NCBI GenBank assembly: GCA_035623985.1
Contig: DASPSJ010000094.1
Location: 1-64,000, forward strand
Direction of reading: 5' to 3'
DNA: 64,000 nt
From: DAHUYF01 sp035623985
Lineage (GTDB): Bacteria; Pseudomonadota; Alphaproteobacteria; ATCC43930; CGMCC-115725
In this document: piece by piece, positions 44,132 through 54,384 of the stretch
How positions within the stretch are numbered: position 1 is the first letter of the stretch
How the letters are laid out: each line of letters starts with the position of its first letter
Notes under the pieces: model-generated
What the model was told of the DNA's origin: nothing
Database searches by the model: none
Seen by the model: only the letters and a program-made list of their open reading frames with translations
Made by a program: the position numbers and the translations under genes

Positions 44132-44883
44132 CCCCCGGCGCCGCGCCCGAGACGCTGCTCTATCTCGACGGCGTCAGCGTGAGCTTCGATGGCTTCAAGG
44201 CGCTCAACAATTTGTCGCTGCTGGTCGAGCGCGGCGAGATCCGCTCGGTCATCGGCCCCAACGGCGCCGGCAAGACGACGATGATGGACGTCATCACCGG
44301 CAAGACGCGGCCCGATTCCGGCACCGTGCTGTTCGACGGCGACCACGACCTGACGCGGCTCGACGAGGCCGCCATCGCCAATCTCGGCATCGGCCGCAAG
44401 TTCCAGAAGCCGACGGTGTTCGAGAACCTCACCGTCTTCGAGAATCTGGAGCTGGCGCAGAAATGCCCGCGCGGCATCCTGCGCACGCTCGCCGCCGCGC
44501 TCCCCGGCCGCCAGCGCCACGAGATCGCCGAGACCATCCGCATGATCGGCCTTGCCGGGCGCGAGCGGGCGGTCGCCGGCGCCTTGAGCCACGGCCAGAA
44601 GCAATGGCTCGAGATCGGCATGCTGCTGATCCAGGACCAGCGCCTGCTGCTGCTCGACGAGCCGGTGGCGGGCATGACCGACCGCGAGACCGAAGCGACG
44701 GCGGAGCTGGTGCTGTCGCTGGCCGGCGCGCGCACCGTCGTCGTCGTCGAGCACGACATGGAGTTCGTGCGCAGCCTCAACACCCGCGTCACCGTGCTGC
44801 ATGAGGGCTCGGTGCTGGCCGATGGCAGCATCGACTTCGTGCAGAACCAGCCGGCGGTGATCGAAGTCTATCTGGGACGCTGA
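44128..44883 (+). CDS. urtD: Urea ABC transporter, ATP-binding protein UrtD
   Basis: A 251-residue ATPase of the LivG type: Walker A GPNGAGKTT, signature LSHGQKQWLEIGM (the UrtD variant of LSGGQ) and Walker B LLLLDEPVAGM. It couples ATP hydrolysis to urea import with UrtE. The ATG overlaps the urtC stop. Confidence 0.95.
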   Translation: MTPGAAPETLLYLDGVSVSFDGFKALNNLSLLVERGEIRSVIGPNGAGKTTMMDVITGKTRPDSGTVLFDGDHDLTRLDEAAIANLGIGRKFQKPTVFENLTVFENLELAQKCPRGILRTLAAALPGRQRHEIAETIRMIGLAGRERAVAGALSHGQKQWLEIGMLLIQDQRLLLLDEPVAGMTDRETEATAELVLSLAGARTVVVVEHDMEFVRSLNTRVTVLHEGSVLADGSIDFVQNQPAVIEVYLGR

Positions 44884-44885
44884 GC

Positions 44886-45581
44886 ATGCTCGCCGCCGAG
44901 AACATCGACCTCTATTACGGCGCGAGCCACATCCTGCGCCGGGTCAGCGTCGCCGCCGAGAAGGGCTCGGTGACCTGCGTGCTCGGCCGCAACGGCGTCG
45001 GCAAGACCAGCCTGATGCGCGCCATCTTCGGGCTGCAGCCGATCCGCGCCGGACGGATCACCTGGGAGGGGCACGACATCACCGCCCTTCGGCCCGACGA
45101 GCGCGCGCGCCGCGGCCTGGCGCTGGTGCCGCAAGGCCGCGAGATCTTCCCGCGCCTCACCGTGCAGGAGAATCTCGAGACCGGGCTTGCGCCGCTGCCG
45201 CGCCAGAGCCGGCGCATCCCCGACGAGATCTTCTCGCTCTTTCCGGTGCTGCGCGACATGCTGCGCCGGCGCGGCGGCGACCTTTCGGGCGGGCAGCAGC
45301 AGCAGCTCGCCATCGCCCGCGCGCTGGTCACCCAGCCGCGGCTCCTCATCCTGGACGAGCCCACCGAAGGCATTCAGCCTTCCATCATCAAGGAGATCGA
45401 GCGCGTCATTCGCGACCTCGCCGCGCGCGGCGACATGGCGATCCTGCTGGTCGAGCAGTATTTCGAATTCGCCCGCGCGCTGGCTCATCGCTATGTCGTC
45501 ATGGAGCGCGGAGAAGTGGTATTGTCCGGCGACGCCCGCGACATGGTGGAAAGCGATGTCCGCCGCTACCTCACGGTATGA
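44886..45581 (+). CDS. urtE: Urea ABC transporter, ATP-binding protein UrtE
   Basis: A 231-residue ATPase of the LivF type: Walker A GRNGVGKTS, signature LSGGQQQQLAIARAL and Walker B LLILDEPTEGIQPS, the last being typical of UrtE. Its 3' end overlaps the start of ureD by about 26 bases, so transporter and urease genes form one transcription unit. Confidence 0.95.
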   Translation: MLAAENIDLYYGASHILRRVSVAAEKGSVTCVLGRNGVGKTSLMRAIFGLQPIRAGRITWEGHDITALRPDERARRGLALVPQGREIFPRLTVQENLETGLAPLPRQSRRIPDEIFSLFPVLRDMLRRRGGDLSGGQQQQLAIARALVTQPRLLILDEPTEGIQPSIIKEIERVIRDLAARGDMAILLVEQYFEFARALAHRYVVMERGEVVLSGDARDMVESDVRRYLTV

Positions 45582-46422
45582 GGCGCCGGCAGCTCTCGCC
45601 GCGCCCGCGCCGCCGCCCGCCTTGGAGCGCGGCGACGGCGCCGCCGAGATCGTCTTCACCCGCGCCGGCCTCGCCCGCCTTTATCAGCGCACGCCCTGTC
45701 GCGTGCTCTTTCCGCGGCCGGAGCCCGGCGATCTTCCGCTCGCGGCGCTGCTCACCACGTCGGGCGGGCTCGCCGGCGGCGACCGCCTGCGCCTCTCGGT
45801 CGCGCTCGAAGAGGGCGCGCGCGCGGTGGTCGCCACCGCGGCGGCGGAGAAGGTCTATCGCTCGCTCGGCCCCGACGCCGCGGTGACGATAAGTCTCGCC
45901 GCCGAGGAAGGCGCCTGGCTCGAGTGGCTGCCGCAGGAGACCATACTCTTCGACGGTGCCCGGTTGGTGCGCCGCATCGCCGCCGCCCTGGCGCCGGGGG
46001 CGCGGCTCATCGCCGCCGAGACCCTGGTGTTCGGCCGCGCCGCGCGCGGCGAGCGCTTCGCTCGTGGGCTGTTGTCGGAGAGCTGGCGCGTCCGCTGCGG
46101 CGGCAGGCTGGTCTGGGCCGATGCGCTGCGCCTTGACGGCGATATCGGCCGGCGTCTTGCCGCTCCGGCCGGCTTCGGCGGCGCCGGCGCGCTCGCCACC
46201 GTCCTCTATGTCGGCACGGACGCGGCGTCTCATCTCGCCGCGGCGCGCGCGCTGGCGGCGGCAGGCGGCGGCGCCGCGAGCCTGGTCAACGGCCTGCTGC
46301 TGGCGCGATTTCTGGCGCCGCGCGCGGAAGTGGTGCGGGATGCGCTCGCGCGCTATGTCGCGGGCTTGCGCGCTGTGGCCGCGGGCCTGCCGGCAACGTT
46401 GCCGCGGCTCTGGCATGCTTAG
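45556..46422 (+). CDS. ureD: Urease accessory protein UreD
   Basis: A 288-residue UreD/UreH protein. TTSGGLAGGDRLRLSVALEEGA and WLPQETILFDGARLVR are family signatures. UreD binds the urease apoprotein and, with UreF and UreG, delivers nickel. ATG 45556 lies inside the end of urtE, giving a short overlap; a later start would lose little of the family core. Confidence 0.92.
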   Translation: MSAATSRYEAPAALAAPAPPPALERGDGAAEIVFTRAGLARLYQRTPCRVLFPRPEPGDLPLAALLTTSGGLAGGDRLRLSVALEEGARAVVATAAAEKVYRSLGPDAAVTISLAAEEGAWLEWLPQETILFDGARLVRRIAAALAPGARLIAAETLVFGRAARGERFARGLLSESWRVRCGGRLVWADALRLDGDIGRRLAAPAGFGGAGALATVLYVGTDAASHLAAARALAAAGGGAASLVNGLLLARFLAPRAEVVRDALARYVAGLRAVAAGLPATLPRLWHA

Positions 46423-46434
46423 GGGGAGGGATCG

Positions 46435-46737
46435 ATGAATCTGACGCCACGCGAGAAGGACAAGCTGCTCGTCGCCATGGCGGCGATGGTGGCGCGCCGC
46501 CGGCTGGAGCGCGGCGTCAGGCTCAACCATCCCGAGGCGGTGGCGCTGATCACCGATTACGTCGTCGAAGGCGCGCGCGACGGCCGCTCGGTGGCGGAGC
46601 TGATGCGCGACGGCGCCGCGGTGGTGGCGCGCGCCCAGGTGATGGAGGGGGTCGCCGAGATGATCCACGAGATCCAGGTCGAAGCGACATTTCCCGACGG
46701 CACCAAGCTCGTCACCGTGCACCAGCCGATCCGCTAG
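46435..46737 (+). CDS. ureA: Urease gamma subunit
   Basis: A 100-residue protein of exact gamma-subunit length (MNLTPREKDKLLVAMAAMVA; LNHPEAVALITDYVVEGARDG; VHQPIR at the end). It is the small structural subunit of the nickel enzyme that splits urea to ammonia and carbamate. GGGGGAGGGATCG precedes the ATG. UreA, B and C are separate genes, as is usual in proteobacteria. Confidence 0.97.
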   Translation: MNLTPREKDKLLVAMAAMVARRRLERGVRLNHPEAVALITDYVVEGARDGRSVAELMRDGAAVVARAQVMEGVAEMIHEIQVEATFPDGTKLVTVHQPIR

Positions 46738-46747
46738 GAGGCGCCTG

Positions 46748-47061
46748 ATGATCCCCGGCGAAATCATCACTCCCGGCGGCGAGATCGAGCTCAATGCCGG
46801 CCGCCCGACCGTCGAGATCGAGGTCGCCAACAGCGGCGACCGGCCGATCCAGGTCGGCTCGCATTACCATTTCTTCGAGACCAACGCGGCGCTGATCTTC
46901 GACCGCGCCAAGGCGCGGGGCTTCCGCCTCGACATTCCCGCCGGCACCGCCGTGCGCTTCGAGCCCGGCCAGACGCGCCGCGTGCGGCTCGTCGCCTATG
47001 GCGGCGCGCGCATCGTCCACGGCTTCAACGGCAAGATCGACGGCGCGCTCGGAGGCGGCCC

Positions 47062-47065
<4 letters not shown>
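46748..47065 (+). CDS. ureB: Urease beta subunit
   Basis: A 105-residue beta subunit (MIPGEIITPGGEIELNAGRP; VGSHYHFFETN; FEPGQTRRVRLV). All family landmarks are present, with the standard length for a separate UreB. It starts ten bases after ureA behind AGGAGG and overlaps ureC by four bases. Confidence 0.97.
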
Positions 47066-48774
<1,709 letters not shown>

Positions 48775-48810
48775 ACGAGATGGACCGAGCCGTCGCACAT
48801 AGCCTTCGCA

Positions 48811-48966
48811 GTCCCTCCCCCCTTGAGGGGGAGGGCGCCCGAGGCCAATGGCCTCGGGCAGGTGGGGGGACGTGCGCGCAGCGCACAAACAATAAAAAAA
48901 GTAGTTGGCGAGCTCCGGTGCTGTGGTCACCCCCCACCCTGTCCCTCCCCCTCACGGGGGGAGGGA
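48811..48966. repeat. Hairpin-rich intergenic repeat between ureC and ureE
   Basis: The element begins and ends with similar palindromes that share GTCCCTCCCC (48811-48835 and 48941-48966). Inside are a perfect 10-bp stem with a 3-base loop (48837-48859), a 6-bp stem (48872-48886), and an outer inverted pair (GTGGGGGG / CCCCCCAC). A short A-rich stretch follows the second stem. This nested foldback looks like a REP/mini-element of the kind scattered in alphaproteobacterial genomes. It splits the urease operon and may affect ureEFG expression. Confidence 0.75.
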
Positions 48967-49005
48967 ACTTGCGATATGTGAGGAACAGAAAGAGCGGGTG
49001 CTCTC

Positions 49006-49467
49006 GTGCTTAAAGCCGAGCGCATCGAGCGCGCGGGGCGCTGGCCCAGCGAGGCGGCGCGCGGCACGGTGACGCTCGGCTATGACGACCGCTACCGCCG
49101 CCGGTTGCAGCTTCGCAGCGACGCCGGCGAGGCTTTCCTGCTGGATCTGCCGCGCGCCTTCCTGCTGGGCGAAGGCGACGGCCTCGCGCTCTCGGACGGA
49201 AGCTGGCTTGCGGTCAAGGCGGCGCCGGAGCCGCTGATCGAGGTGACCGCATCGAGCCCGGCGCTGCTGGCGCGGCTTGCCTGGCATATCGGCAACCGCC
49301 ATCTGCCGGCGCAGATCGAGCCCGGCCGCCTGCTCATCCGCGACGATCCCGTCATCGCCGCCATGCTCGAAGGGCTGGGCGCGCGCCTCAGCCGGCTCGA
49401 AGCGCCTTTCTCGCCCGAGCCCGGCGCTTACGGCGCAGCACCGCACGGCCATTCCCATGATCCCTGA
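49006..49467 (+). CDS. ureE: Urease accessory protein UreE (nickel metallochaperone)
   Basis: A 153-residue protein with the UreE N-terminal domain (TVTLGYDDRYRRRLQLRSD; FLLDLPRAFLLGEGDGL), the metal-binding domain around HIGNRHLPAQIE (H near residue 103), and a short histidine-bearing tail (HGHSHDP). It carries nickel to the UreDFG complex. The gene opens with ATG at 49012 or an earlier GTG at 49006, and overlaps ureF by 11 bases. Confidence 0.94.
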   Translation: MLKAERIERAGRWPSEAARGTVTLGYDDRYRRRLQLRSDAGEAFLLDLPRAFLLGEGDGLALSDGSWLAVKAAPEPLIEVTASSPALLARLAWHIGNRHLPAQIEPGRLLIRDDPVIAAMLEGLGARLSRLEAPFSPEPGAYGAAPHGHSHDP

Positions 49468-50140
49468 GCCCGCGCTCTATCGCCTGATGACCTGGCTGTC
49501 GCCGGCCTATCCGCTGGGCGCCTTCAGCTACAGCCACGGGCTCGAATATGCGGTGGAGGCGGGGCTGGTGCATGACCGCGCGAGCCTCTGCGACTGGGTC
49601 GCCACCGCGCTCGGCGCCGGCGCCGGACTTGGCGACGGCGCGCTGCTCGCCGCCGCCTGGCGCGCCGCTGAGGCCGCCGACGTCGCCGCGCTCGACGCGA
49701 TCGCCGAACTGGCCTTCGCCTGGCGCGGCAGCGCCGAGACGGCGCTGGAGAGTCGCGCGCAAGGCGCGGCCTTCCTCGCCGCCACGCGCGCCGCCTGGCC
49801 GCATCGCCTGCTCGACGCGCTGGCGCTGCGCCATCGCGGCGAGGCGGCGCTCCCGGTGGCGGTCGCTGTCGCCGCCGCCTGCCATGGCGTGCCGCTCGCC
49901 GCCGCCCTCGTCGCCTATCTCCACGCCTTTGCCGGAACGCTGGTCTCCGCCGGGCTGCGGCTCATTCCTCTCGGCCAGTCCGACGGGCAGCTCGCCATGG
50001 CGGCGCTCGAAAGCGTCGTCGCCACCACCGTCGAAATCCTGCTCGCGACGCCGCTCGAGGAGATCGGCACCGCCGCGCCGGTCATCGACTGGTGCTCGAT
50101 GCGGCATGAGACGCAATATACGAGGCTCTTCCGCTCATGA
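49457..50140 (+). CDS. ureF: Urease accessory protein UreF
   Basis: A 227-residue helical protein with UreF landmarks: LSPAYPLGAFSYSHGLEYAV near the N-terminus and the C-terminal SMRHETQYTRLFRS. UreF works with UreD and UreG and controls the GTPase step of nickel insertion. It starts inside the last codons of ureE and its stop overlaps ureG (ATGA). Confidence 0.95.
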   Translation: MIPEPALYRLMTWLSPAYPLGAFSYSHGLEYAVEAGLVHDRASLCDWVATALGAGAGLGDGALLAAAWRAAEAADVAALDAIAELAFAWRGSAETALESRAQGAAFLAATRAAWPHRLLDALALRHRGEAALPVAVAVAAACHGVPLAAALVAYLHAFAGTLVSAGLRLIPLGQSDGQLAMAALESVVATTVEILLATPLEEIGTAAPVIDWCSMRHETQYTRLFRS

Positions 50141-50757
50141 CCCGCTCCCCTCACGGTCCCTTGCGCGTCGGCATCGGCGGTCCCGTCGGCTCCGGCAAGA
50201 CGGCGCTGGTCGATCGCTTGTGCAAGCACATGCGCGCGCATTACGACATCGCCGTCGTCACCAACGACATCTATACGAAGGAGGACGCCGAGTTCCTGAC
50301 GCGCTCGGGCGCGCTCGCCGCCGAGCGCATCGCCGGCGTCGAGACCGGCGGCTGTCCGCACACCGCGATCCGCGAGGATGCCTCGATCAACCTCGCCGCG
50401 GTGGCCGAGATGAGCCGGCGCTTTCCCGGCCTCGACCTTGTCTTCGTCGAGTCCGGCGGCGACAATCTCGCGGCGACCTTCAGCCCGGAGCTTGCCGATC
50501 TCACGCTTTACGTCATCGACGTCTCCGCCGGCGACAAGATTCCGAGGAAGGGCGGGCCGGGGATCACCCGCTCCGACCTTCTGGTGATCAACAAGATCGA
50601 CCTGGCGCCGCTGGTCGGCGCCAGCCTCGAGGTGATGGAGCGCGACGCGCGGCGCATGCGCGGCGAGCGGCCTTTCCTCTTCACCAACCTCAGGGAAGGC
50701 AAAGGCGTCGCCGAAATCGCCCGATTCATCGTCGAGCGCGGCGGGCTGGAGCGGTAA
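50137..50757 (+). CDS. ureG: Urease accessory GTPase UreG
   Basis: A 206-residue SIMIBI GTPase. P-loop GIGGPVGSGKTALVDRL, the CPH metal-binding motif in ETGGCPHTAIRED, ESGGDN and the guanine-specificity motif NKIDLAP are present. It powers nickel insertion into urease. Its last ~17 codons are closely repeated about 3.2 kb downstream, at 53916-53966. Confidence 0.96.
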   Translation: MTRSPHGPLRVGIGGPVGSGKTALVDRLCKHMRAHYDIAVVTNDIYTKEDAEFLTRSGALAAERIAGVETGGCPHTAIREDASINLAAVAEMSRRFPGLDLVFVESGGDNLAATFSPELADLTLYVIDVSAGDKIPRKGGPGITRSDLLVINKIDLAPLVGASLEVMERDARRMRGERPFLFTNLREGKGVAEIARFIVERGGLER

Positions 50758-50804
50758 ATCGCGCGGCGGTTGCCCGCCCGTCCCGCGTTCTCTACTCGCG
50801 TCGA

Positions 50805-50818
50805 TTGATTTATCTCAA
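50805..50818 (+). promoter_or_regulatory. FNR/FixK-type box upstream of the hybrid sensor kinase
   Basis: TTGATTTATCTCAA matches the FNR/Anr/FixK palindrome TTGAT-N4-ATCAA in nine of ten defined positions. It is 85 bases upstream of the kinase start codon. A second small palindrome (TACACC-TG-GGTGTA) follows at 50825-50838. Oxygen- or nitric-oxide-linked control of the kinase gene is the inference. Confidence 0.55.
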
Positions 50819-50902
50819 TGCGCATACACCTGGGTGTAGCGAGAGTCACCGGCGATTACCCTTTGGCTTCGTCCCTACCGCACCGCTTTCGGAGGAGGAA
50901 AG

Positions 50903-53842
50903 GTGGGCGGAACGTTCTTCCGCCAAGCCCGGCGCTGGCAAGGGCCGTTATTGGCGCCGCTGCTGCTTGGCCTCGCCATCGCCGGGATCGCGCTCTTCGC
51001 CTATCGCTCGCAATCCGCGGCGCTGGAGAGGGAGGCGCTGGCCAATCTGGCGACGGTGGCTCGTCTCAAGGTCAATGCCATCGGCCGCTCTTTGGCCGCC
51101 GAGAAGGCGCGCGCGCGGATCCTGGGCCGGGCCCCCACGGTCGTGGAATTCCTGCGCCGCCGGCTCGGCCGGCCGAGCGAGGCCGAGGCCGCGTCTCTGC
51201 CCGGCTTTCTCGAGGAAGCGCGGGCTGCGGCCGGCCTCGAAAACCTCCTGCTCATGGACGGCGCCGGCCGCCGGCTGATGGCGGCGCGCGAGGATCGCAC
51301 CGACGACGCGGCCTGGAGCGAGGCCGCGCGGCGCGCCGCGGCGTCCGGCGAGGTCGTGTTCGTCGACTTCCATCGCGACCCCAGGAGCGGCGGCATCGAT
51401 CTCGGCTTCGTGGCTCCGGTCCTCGCCGAGGATTCCGCCGGCCAGCGACTGGGCGCGGTCGGCCTCGATATCGCCGTCCTGTCGCTTCTCGGCCAGGAGC
51501 TCACCACCTGGCCGTCGGCGAGCGCCAGCGGCCGGGCGATGCTGATCCGCACGGAAGGCGGGGAAGTGCTCTATCTCGGCCAGCTTGATCATGCCCGCGA
51601 CGCCGCCATGGAGCTGCGGCGGATCGCCGGCCCCGACGTCATTGCCGCCCGCGTGCTGCGCGGCGAGACCGCGCCGACGGTCGGGACGGATCTCCGCGGC
51701 CGGCGCGTGCTTGCCGCCGCTGCCGCGGTTCCGGAGACGCCTTGGGTGCTGCTCGTCAAGATGGACCGCGACGAGGCGCTGGCCGAGGTGACGCGGCTCG
51801 GCATCGGCACCGGCCTCTTGGTTTTGGCGGCGCTCATCGCGTCGATCGTCTTTGCCTTCTTCCTCGAGCAACGCCGCCGCCTCCACGACGCGCTCGCGCA
51901 GATGGCGCATGATCGCGCGCTGCAAGCGGCGGAGACGCAGTTCCGCGGCGTCTTCGAGCAGGCGGCCGTCGGCATCGCGCTGGTGACGCCCGACGGCAGG
52001 TGGCTGCAGGTCAATCGCCGGCTCTGCGACATGCTCGGCTACGCCGAGAGGGAGCTGTTTGCGCTGACGCCTCTCGAGGTCACGCATCCCGACGACCGCG
52101 CCGCCTCGCAGGCGCTCTTCCACCGGCTGGCGGCGGGCGAGGCGGACCATGCCACCATCGAGAAACGCTATGTGCGGCGCGACGGCGGCACCGTCTGGGC
52201 CATCAGCGGCGTTCGGCTCGTGCGCAAGGCGGACGGCGCCCCCGACTACTACATTTCCGTCACCGAGGACATCACCGAGCGCAAGCGCGCCGAGCAGCAG
52301 CTTCGCGAGAGCGAGCGGCGCTTCCGCGAGGTCGTGGAATCCGCGCCGAACGCCATGGTGATGAGCGGCCCGGACGGCGCCATCGTCATGGTCAACCGTC
52401 AGGCGGAGACGCTGTTCGCCTATGCCGGCGGCGAACTTCTCGGCCGGCCGGTGGAGATGTTGATCCCCGAGCGTTTCCGAAACGCCCATGGCGGCTTTCA
52501 CCGCGCGTTCCTCGCCGATCCGCGGCCGCGCCGGATGGGCGCCGGACGAGATCTCTTCGGTCTGAAGAAGGACGGCAGCGAGGTTCCGGTGGAGATCGGC
52601 ATCACGCCCATCGAGACTGAGGCGGGCAGCATGGTGCTGTCGACGCTTGTCGACATCACCGAGCGGCGGCGCCAGGAAGAGGCGCTGAGGAAGAGCGAGG
52701 AGCAGCTACGCCAGGCGCAGAAGATGGAGGCGATCGGCAATCTCACCGGCGGGATGGCGCACGACTTCAACAATCTTCTGAGCGTGATCATCGGCAACCT
52801 CGACCTGGCGCACCCGATGGCGGCAAGGGCCGGCAGTGCCGGCGACCTCGTCCGCGAGGCTCTCGACGCCGCGCTGCGCGGCGCCGACCTGACGCGGCGG
52901 CTTCTCGCCTTCGCGCGGCGCCAGCCGCTTCGCCCGCAGCGCGTCGCCGTCAATGAGCTCGTCGCCGGCATGGTCAAGCTGTTGGGGCGCACCCTCGGCG
53001 AGAACATCCCGATCTCCGCCGATTTCTCGGACGGCCTTTGGCCGGTCGTCGTCGACCCCGTCCAGCTCGAGGCGGCGCTGGCGAACTTGGCCACCAACGC
53101 GCGCGATGCCATGCCCTCGGGCGGACGGCTGCGGATCGCCACGGCCAATCGCCGGCTCGATGCCGATTATGCCGCGCTCCATTCCGAGGTGACGCCGGGC
53201 GACTACGTCATGATCGCGGTGAGCGATACCGGGACCGGCATGACGCCCGACGTTCTCGCCCATATCTTCGAGCCGTTCTTCACGACCAAGGCGCTCGGCA
53301 AAGGGACCGGCCTCGGCCTCAGCATGGTGTTCGGCTTCATCAAGCAGTCGGGCGGACACATCGGCGTCTACAGCGAGCCCGGCGCCGGGACGACATTCCG
53401 TCTCTATCTGCCGCGCACGCTGGCGGAATCCGTCGAAGGTCCGCGGCCGGACGGTGCCGCGCCGCACCGCGCGGCGGGCGAGACGGTGCTCGTGGTCGAG
53501 GACAACGAGGCGCTGCGTCGCCTCGTCGCGCGCCAGGTCGCGGAGCTGGGATATCGCGTGATCGCCGCGCCGAATGCGGCCGAGGCGCTGGCGCTTCTGG
53601 ACAGCGGCGGGGTCGATCTCCTTTTCACCGATGTCATCATGCCCGGAGACATGGACGGCTTCGGGCTGGCGCGGCACGTCCTCGCCCGCTGGCCGCATGT
53701 CAGGGTCGTTCTCACCTCGGGATTCCCCGAGACCAGGATCGACGGCAAGCTGGGGGCGTCATCGGCCATGGTGGGGCTTTTGAGCAAGCCCTATCGCAAG
53801 CAGGAGCTGGCGCGCGTCCTGCGCGACGCGCTTGGCGGCTGA
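50903..53842 (+). CDS. Hybrid sensor histidine kinase with PAS domains and receiver
   Basis: A 979-residue membrane sensor. Two hydrophobic segments (residues ~15-35 and ~300-322) enclose an extracytoplasmic sensor of about 260 residues. Two PAS domains follow (~345-460, ~470-590), each ending in a DITER motif. The histidine box GGMAHDFNNLL has H620; the ATPase part shows DTGTGMTP and GTGLGLSMV; the C-terminal receiver has VVEDNE and phospho-acceptor D910 in FTDVIMPG. GTG 50903 is supported by GGAGGAGGAAAG. No separate response-regulator gene is adjacent, so its output partner is unknown. Confidence 0.92.
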   Translation: MGGTFFRQARRWQGPLLAPLLLGLAIAGIALFAYRSQSAALEREALANLATVARLKVNAIGRSLAAEKARARILGRAPTVVEFLRRRLGRPSEAEAASLPGFLEEARAAAGLENLLLMDGAGRRLMAAREDRTDDAAWSEAARRAAASGEVVFVDFHRDPRSGGIDLGFVAPVLAEDSAGQRLGAVGLDIAVLSLLGQELTTWPSASASGRAMLIRTEGGEVLYLGQLDHARDAAMELRRIAGPDVIAARVLRGETAPTVGTDLRGRRVLAAAAAVPETPWVLLVKMDRDEALAEVTRLGIGTGLLVLAALIASIVFAFFLEQRRRLHDALAQMAHDRALQAAETQFRGVFEQAAVGIALVTPDGRWLQVNRRLCDMLGYAERELFALTPLEVTHPDDRAASQALFHRLAAGEADHATIEKRYVRRDGGTVWAISGVRLVRKADGAPDYYISVTEDITERKRAEQQLRESERRFREVVESAPNAMVMSGPDGAIVMVNRQAETLFAYAGGELLGRPVEMLIPERFRNAHGGFHRAFLADPRPRRMGAGRDLFGLKKDGSEVPVEIGITPIETEAGSMVLSTLVDITERRRQEEALRKSEEQLRQAQKMEAIGNLTGGMAHDFNNLLSVIIGNLDLAHPMAARAGSAGDLVREALDAALRGADLTRRLLAFARRQPLRPQRVAVNELVAGMVKLLGRTLGENIPISADFSDGLWPVVVDPVQLEAALANLATNARDAMPSGGRLRIATANRRLDADYAALHSEVTPGDYVMIAVSDTGTGMTPDVLAHIFEPFFTTKALGKGTGLGLSMVFGFIKQSGGHIGVYSEPGAGTTFRLYLPRTLAESVEGPRPDGAAPHRAAGETVLVVEDNEALRRLVARQVAELGYRVIAAPNAAEALALLDSGGVDLLFTDVIMPGDMDGFGLARHVLARWPHVRVVLTSGFPETRIDGKLGASSAMVGLLSKPYRKQELARVLRDALGG

Positions 53843-53915
53843 GCGCGCCCTTGCGCCGGCCCGGCCCGGCGGGCCGCCCCTTTGCCGATCTTCCGCCCAG
53901 GCATTGCTTGTCCCG

Positions 53916-53966
53916 ATCGCCGGGATCGCCCGCTTCATCGTCGAGCGCGGCGGGCTGGAGAGGTGA
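53916..53966 (+). pseudogene. Fragment duplicating the 3' end of ureG
   Basis: Reading from 53916 gives IAGIARFIVERGGLER followed by TGA. The genuine ureG ends VAEIARFIVERGGLER. Thirteen consecutive residues are the same and the DNA is nearly identical over some 45 bases. No other part of ureG is recognisable upstream, so this is a remnant of a duplication or of a second urease accessory cluster. Confidence 0.8.
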
Positions 53967-54020
53967 ACGGCGAGCAGCGCCAGTGCTCGCACCGCCGGGG
54001 ACCGGATAGCGTGGGGACGT

Positions 54021-54178
54021 CTGGCGCTCGGCTACACCGATCCGCGCGGCTTCGATTGGCTGCGCCAAGCGATCGCCGAGGCCGTCCTGTGCTTCGCTGG
54101 CGCGCAGGAGGCGATCCATAGGCGATGCACGCGTTGCTCGGGCCGGGCGATCATGCCGTCGTCGTGCTGCCGGCTTGA
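54021..54178 (+). pseudogene. Remnant of a PLP-dependent class I/II aminotransferase
   Basis: One frame reads LALGYTDPRGFDWLRQAIAE and then VLCFAGAQEAIH; a shifted frame continues MHALLGPGDHAVVVLPA before a stop. Together they follow the conserved aminotransferase order Y-D-P-x-G...LR.AIA, GA.EA, ALLGPGDH..V. A deletion between the first two blocks and the frameshift show it is broken. The rest of the gene is missing. Confidence 0.75.
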
Positions 54179-54384
54179 TATCGCCGTCCTCTGCGATATC
54201 GAGGACCAGCGTCGGCATCGTTGCGGGGTGCTCATGGCGAACGTGGGAGACACCCTGCGTTCGCTTCTATCCACAGGTGCGGCAGTTGGTTATGATCATG
54301 TTCGTGCCTTGATGCGTCGACGCTGGTATCGGTTCCCGGGAATTTGCGCTCGCTCGAATACGGTCTCTTTCGTGGGAGAGCTTC

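Larger units (their letters stand above)
53843..54384. other. Degenerate intergenic region with gene fragments
   Basis: About 540 bases that hold no intact gene. They contain a copy of the ureG 3' end (53916-53966), a broken aminotransferase (54021-54178), and roughly 200 bases of less GC-rich sequence upstream of the carrier-protein gene, where the promoter of the following island is expected. Confidence 0.7.

Noticed and set aside
53860..53895. GC-rich inverted repeat as terminator of the sensor kinase gene
   Set aside because: Stem pairing is ambiguous among several G/C runs and no T-run follows, so it was not listed as a terminator.
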